A stretch of 9,450 nucleotides of DNA from Armatimonadota bacterium. Lineage in GTDB: Bacteria > Armatimonadota > JAAZEB01. Made by a program: the position numbers and the translations under genes. Under the pieces are notes generated by a model. The model made no database searches. It was not told the DNA's origin and was given only the letters and a program-made list of their open reading frames with translations. This document shows positions 6,672-9,450 of this stretch, piece by piece (positions within the stretch are counted from its first letter, which is position 1; every line of letters begins with the position of its first letter). The DNA is taken from NCBI GenBank assembly GCA_012841485.1, contig DUUU01000258.1, positions 1 through 9,450 of the forward strand, read 5' to 3'.

Positions 6672-6710
6672 GATGCAGGAGGGGGCGCGTCACGCCCCTG
6701 CTCCTGCATC
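6672..6710 (-). other. Strong intergenic hairpin behind the large permease gene
   Basis: GATGCAGGAG (6672-6681) pairs with CTCCTGCATC (6701-6710), and inside it GGGGCG (6682-6687) pairs with CGCCCC (6693-6698). This gives 16 bp with a 2-nt bulge (TG, 6699-6700) and a 5-nt loop. It lies 26 bp behind the stop codon of the large permease and about 55 bp before the OPT-like gene. Neither strand has a T-run after the stem, so it is not a classical intrinsic terminator. Plausible roles are protection of the upstream mRNA 3' end, an RNA processing site, or a terminator not needing a U-tract. The remaining bases of the 119-bp gap show no obvious promoter. Confidence 0.6.
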
Positions 6711-6736
6711 GCGCCTCTCACAGCACGCACGACGCG

Positions 6737-9450
6737 TCAGCCCGATACCGGTTGCGCGGCGGTCTCGGCGGTAGCCGCACCCGCTTCTGCCAGTTCTTGC
6801 GCGTTCAGATAGCGCTCGCGATCCTCGGTGCCCAACGTGCGCCAGATCAGGAACTGCTTGCGCAACGTGTTCAGGAAGCGCCGGTTCACACGTTTCCAGT
6901 TGGAGACGTCGCCGCTCTCGCGGTGGACGATGAGCATCAGCTCGAACACGTCCTCCATGGTCGTCGGGATAGTCCGCAGCTCCACTCTCTGGCTGACGCC
7001 CAGGTCGAACGGGGCAAGCCAGGCCATGAGGTCGATGGAGTAGGTCTTCCCGAGCTCCGATTCGCCTTCCCGATAGGTCACGTTCTGCGTGACGAAGTCT
7101 CCGATGGAGTACTCCTCGTATGCGGTGAACCATTCCTTCAGGAACTGGTTGAGAGCAATCGCCTGATTGCCGGTGACCGAGAAGGGGAGCGGGATCGCCC
7201 ATTCGTCACCCTTAGGCTCCGGCACCTTCCACGAGCGGTCGATTGCTGGCGTCGCCACGTCGGCCGCCTTACGCGACGGATAGATGGTGGACGCGAGCAC
7301 CACCACAATGACCAGCAGTGTGCTGAACACGGCGGAGAGCGACGAGAAGTTCAGCGCCAGGCCCTGGAAGAGGTTGAAGTGGGCGATGAACTTGACCGTC
7401 ACCTGGCCGAGCAGGTAACCGGAGATAGCACCGATGACGGCGTAGACGAACGCCTCTGCCATGAAGAGCACGCCGACGTGGCTCGGGGCCAGGCCGATCG
7501 AGCTGAAGATGTGGATCTCCTTGAGCCGCTCGAACACCGAACCGAGCATCGTGTTCAGGACGATGAGCGCGGCGATCAGAACCGGGATGGCCAGGTCGCC
7601 CATACCCGTGATCGAGGTGCTCGCGATGGAGGACCACCGGAAGATGCGGTCGCCCATGCCGGCGTAGAGGTTCATGCCAAGCCGCGGCATGAGACGCTGC
7701 AGCACGTCATCGACCGCGTCCTCGGTCACGAAGTCCATTCCGATGGAGCGGAGTCCGCCGCCCAGGTTCATGATCGTCTGGAACGGAACGACGATGATGT
7801 TGTCCGGCTCCAGGTGGACGTACTCGCGGAAGCCTGCCTCGCCCAGGTCCTTGCCCTGCTGGCGAAGCTTCTCCATCATGATGAAGTCCACGGGCGTGAG
7901 CGGCTCACGGTCGAGATCGCGGATCCCCTTGAACCGGTTGTTGTTCAGAATACCGATCACTCGGAAATCCGTGCCGCTGAAGCGGACCGTGGACGTATGG
8001 TAGTTGCGCTCGTTGATGCCGAGAGTCTCTGCCACGGCCTGTGGCAGAATGGCGACGTAGCGGTCCTCCGGCTGTAGCCAGCGCCCGCAGGCGAGAGCGC
8101 GTTGCGGGTGCGTTACGTACTGCTCGTCGGAGGTGAGGCCGACGACCGCCTTCGCGTCGTACCCTGCCATGCTCTTGTTGCTGGTGATGCGCACGAAGGA
8201 CTGCTCGCCGTACGCATTGCTGAAGAACCAGGCGCGTGGCGCCACGGCATGATGCGCGCCGAACTCGTCGTGCATGATGCGGTAGGCGCTCTCCTCGAGA
8301 GGAGCCCACAGCGCATCGCGCAGCATCAGGCCCTGGTAGGCGGGCTGACCGGGCGAGGGCACCTTGTTGAACCGCATCCCGGTGACGACTGACGTGAACG
8401 AGAGAACCGTGAACGTCAGGATGATCAACGTGATGCACGTGAACAGGGTGCGCGCCTTGCGCTTGCGCATGTTGGAGACGCCCAGACTGAAGGCTGCTAG
8501 CGCGACGCCAGCGCGCCCAATATCCGCTTTATGCACGCCCCCGACCGCCTTCTGGTACTCCTTCAGCTGTTGCTCGAACTTGCCAATCACCAGGACGATG
8601 ATCATGAAGGCAAGCGCCAGCATGATGAAGGCAAGGAGAACGATCAGCGGGTTCATCGTGATCTCGAACGCCGGATGCACCTTCAGGAGCACGACGAAGA
8701 TGACCACGAAGACGGCCAGGCCGGCGAGGAGCTGGCGGCGAAGATCCGAGTAGCCCCAGAGCAGCCTCTCCATGAAGAAGGAGAAGGGCAGGAGGAGCCA
8801 CAGGTAGAAGAGGACGCCCTTCACCACGTCTTGGGCGGTCTTCTGGACGTCCGGATAGGCGCGCGACTCATATCCCCACGCGGCGCGCGAGTGCGCGTCG
8901 AAGCGCTCGTAGTTGCGCTCCGCGTAGGCCTCGTCGGCGAGCTCGAGCTCGGCCTTCGCAAGGGCATGCAGGTTGTTGAGGCCCTGGTTGATGATGCGGT
9001 ACTTGGCGAGGCGCTGGATGCGGTACTCGTCCATGTTCCACATATCCTGGGCCACCTTGTAGGCGGTGTTGAAGATGGCGCCGCTGGCCTTCGTCGCGTA
9101 GCCCTCACCCTCAGGGTTCTGCGGGGTGGAGTTGATCAGGACGAAGCGCGTGGTGATGGGACCGGCGCCCATGAGCACCTTGATGCGCGTCCCCTCCTCG
9201 AGGCCCATCTCCGGGTCGGGCGGGGCAGAGTAGATGACCGCCGCGTCATCCACGTGGCTGATCCATGCCTCGGGGCGGGCAATGGCATACCCGTACATGC
9301 GCGGCTCGGCATTGCTCTGGCCATCGAGAACGGTGAGGTTCGTGAGGGCGCGCAGCATCTGCGGGTCTACGAGGTCGTAGAGCGAGGTGCTCACGCACTT
9401 GAACGCGACGATGGTCGCCTCTTTGTAGCCCGTGGTGATATACTGCTCCA
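6737..9450 (-). CDS. Very large FtsX-like ABC permease, N-terminus outside window
   Basis: The frame stays open to base 9450, so the start is missing; at least 904 residues are present. Numbering from a GTG at 9394: residues 1-190 are a polar region, the second half mostly helical; hydrophobic helices lie at 193-210, 222-239 and 249-270; a charged cytoplasmic link (271-312) follows. Then comes a standard FtsX-type unit: 'NMRKRKARTLF' with a helix at 317-338, an extracytoplasmic domain of about 255 residues (340-595), and helices near 601-620, 640-665 and 685-705 with the coupling motif 'FERLKEIHIFSSIGLAP' (621-637). 'YPSRKAADVATPAI' (705-718) matches the usual family end, but a further 165 residues follow, which should be cytoplasmic. 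Arg-rich loops agree with this topology. It probably works with the ATPase at the end of the gene run and perhaps the small permease. The substrate is unknown; lipoprotein, peptide or envelope-stress roles are all possible in this family. Confidence 0.88.
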   Translation of the reverse strand, partial: EQYITTGYKEATIVAFKCVSTSLYDLVDPQMLRALTNLTVLDGQSNAEPRMYGYAIARPEAWISHVDDAAVIYSAPPDPEMGLEEGTRIKVLMGAGPITTRFVLINSTPQNPEGEGYATKASGAIFNTAYKVAQDMWNMDEYRIQRLAKYRIINQGLNNLHALAKAELELADEAYAERNYERFDAHSRAAWGYESRAYPDVQKTAQDVVKGVLFYLWLLLPFSFFMERLLWGYSDLRRQLLAGLAVFVVIFVVLLKVHPAFEITMNPLIVLLAFIMLALAFMIIVLVIGKFEQQLKEYQKAVGGVHKADIGRAGVALAAFSLGVSNMRKRKARTLFTCITLIILTFTVLSFTSVVTGMRFNKVPSPGQPAYQGLMLRDALWAPLEESAYRIMHDEFGAHHAVAPRAWFFSNAYGEQSFVRITSNKSMAGYDAKAVVGLTSDEQYVTHPQRALACGRWLQPEDRYVAILPQAVAETLGINERNYHTSTVRFSGTDFRVIGILNNNRFKGIRDLDREPLTPVDFIMMEKLRQQGKDLGEAGFREYVHLEPDNIIVVPFQTIMNLGGGLRSIGMDFVTEDAVDDVLQRLMPRLGMNLYAGMGDRIFRWSSIASTSITGMGDLAIPVLIAALIVLNTMLGSVFERLKEIHIFSSIGLAPSHVGVLFMAEAFVYAVIGAISGYLLGQVTVKFIAHFNLFQGLALNFSSLSAVFSTLLVIVVVLASTIYPSRKAADVATPAIDRSWKVPEPKGDEWAIPLPFSVTGNQAIALNQFLKEWFTAYEEYSIGDFVTQNVTYREGESELGKTYSIDLMAWLAPFDLGVSQRVELRTIPTTMEDVFELMLIVHRESGDVSNWKRVNRRFLNTLRKQFLIWRTLGTEDRERYLNAQELAEAGAATAETAAQPVSG

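Noticed and set aside
6638..8077. 479-residue open frame on the + strand
   Set aside because: Lies opposite the large permease, whose helices and FtsX motifs are unmistakable. The translation is extremely rich in Asp, Glu, His and Arg, typical of the strand opposite a membrane protein.

Overview
The window is visibly G+C-rich bacterial DNA, about 90% coding. It holds the 3' end of one gene on the + strand (1..540), then a run of seven genes all on the - strand (9450 down to 805) facing it. The most telling taxonomic clue is a small protein with the H-X9-DG hallmark and a 'DYDE.LPP' stretch. Together with a PqqD-type protein of the long form and very large FtsX-like permeases, this suggests Armatimonadota or another lineage rich in H-X9-DG proteins (Planctomycetota, Verrucomicrobiota). 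I cannot fix the phylum from the sequence alone; this is inference, not a database result.

Layout in order of transcription on the - strand: (1) a very large FtsX-like ABC permease, open at the right edge, with an extracytoplasmic N-terminal region, three extra membrane helices and a long cytoplasmic tail; (2) a 119-bp gap with a strong 16-bp hairpin; (3) an OPT-like oligopeptide transporter; (4) a 163-bp gap with a terminator-like hairpin; (5) a short membrane-anchored H-X9-DG protein; (6) a soluble-looking protein made of two diverged copies of one domain; (7) a PqqD-family protein (RiPP recognition element fold); (8) a minimal FtsX-like permease without the usual periplasmic domain; (9) a LolD/MacB-type ATPase; (10) a good hairpin terminator just behind it. 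The + strand gene at the left edge ends in a conserved-looking globular domain after a Pro/Ala-rich linker and is unidentified.

Working model (inference): the ATPase and the small permease, and probably the large permease, form one MacB/LolCDE-like type VII ABC machine. In it the large subunit supplies the periplasmic domain and the small one only the membrane core. The OPT-like transporter, PqqD-like protein, duplicated-domain protein and H-X9-DG protein travel with it. No radical SAM enzyme, peptidase or clear precursor peptide is in the window, so a peptide-natural-product role is only a hypothesis. No RNA genes, insertion sequences, CRISPR arrays or integration sites were seen. All long + strand frames opposite the - strand genes look like high-GC shadows.
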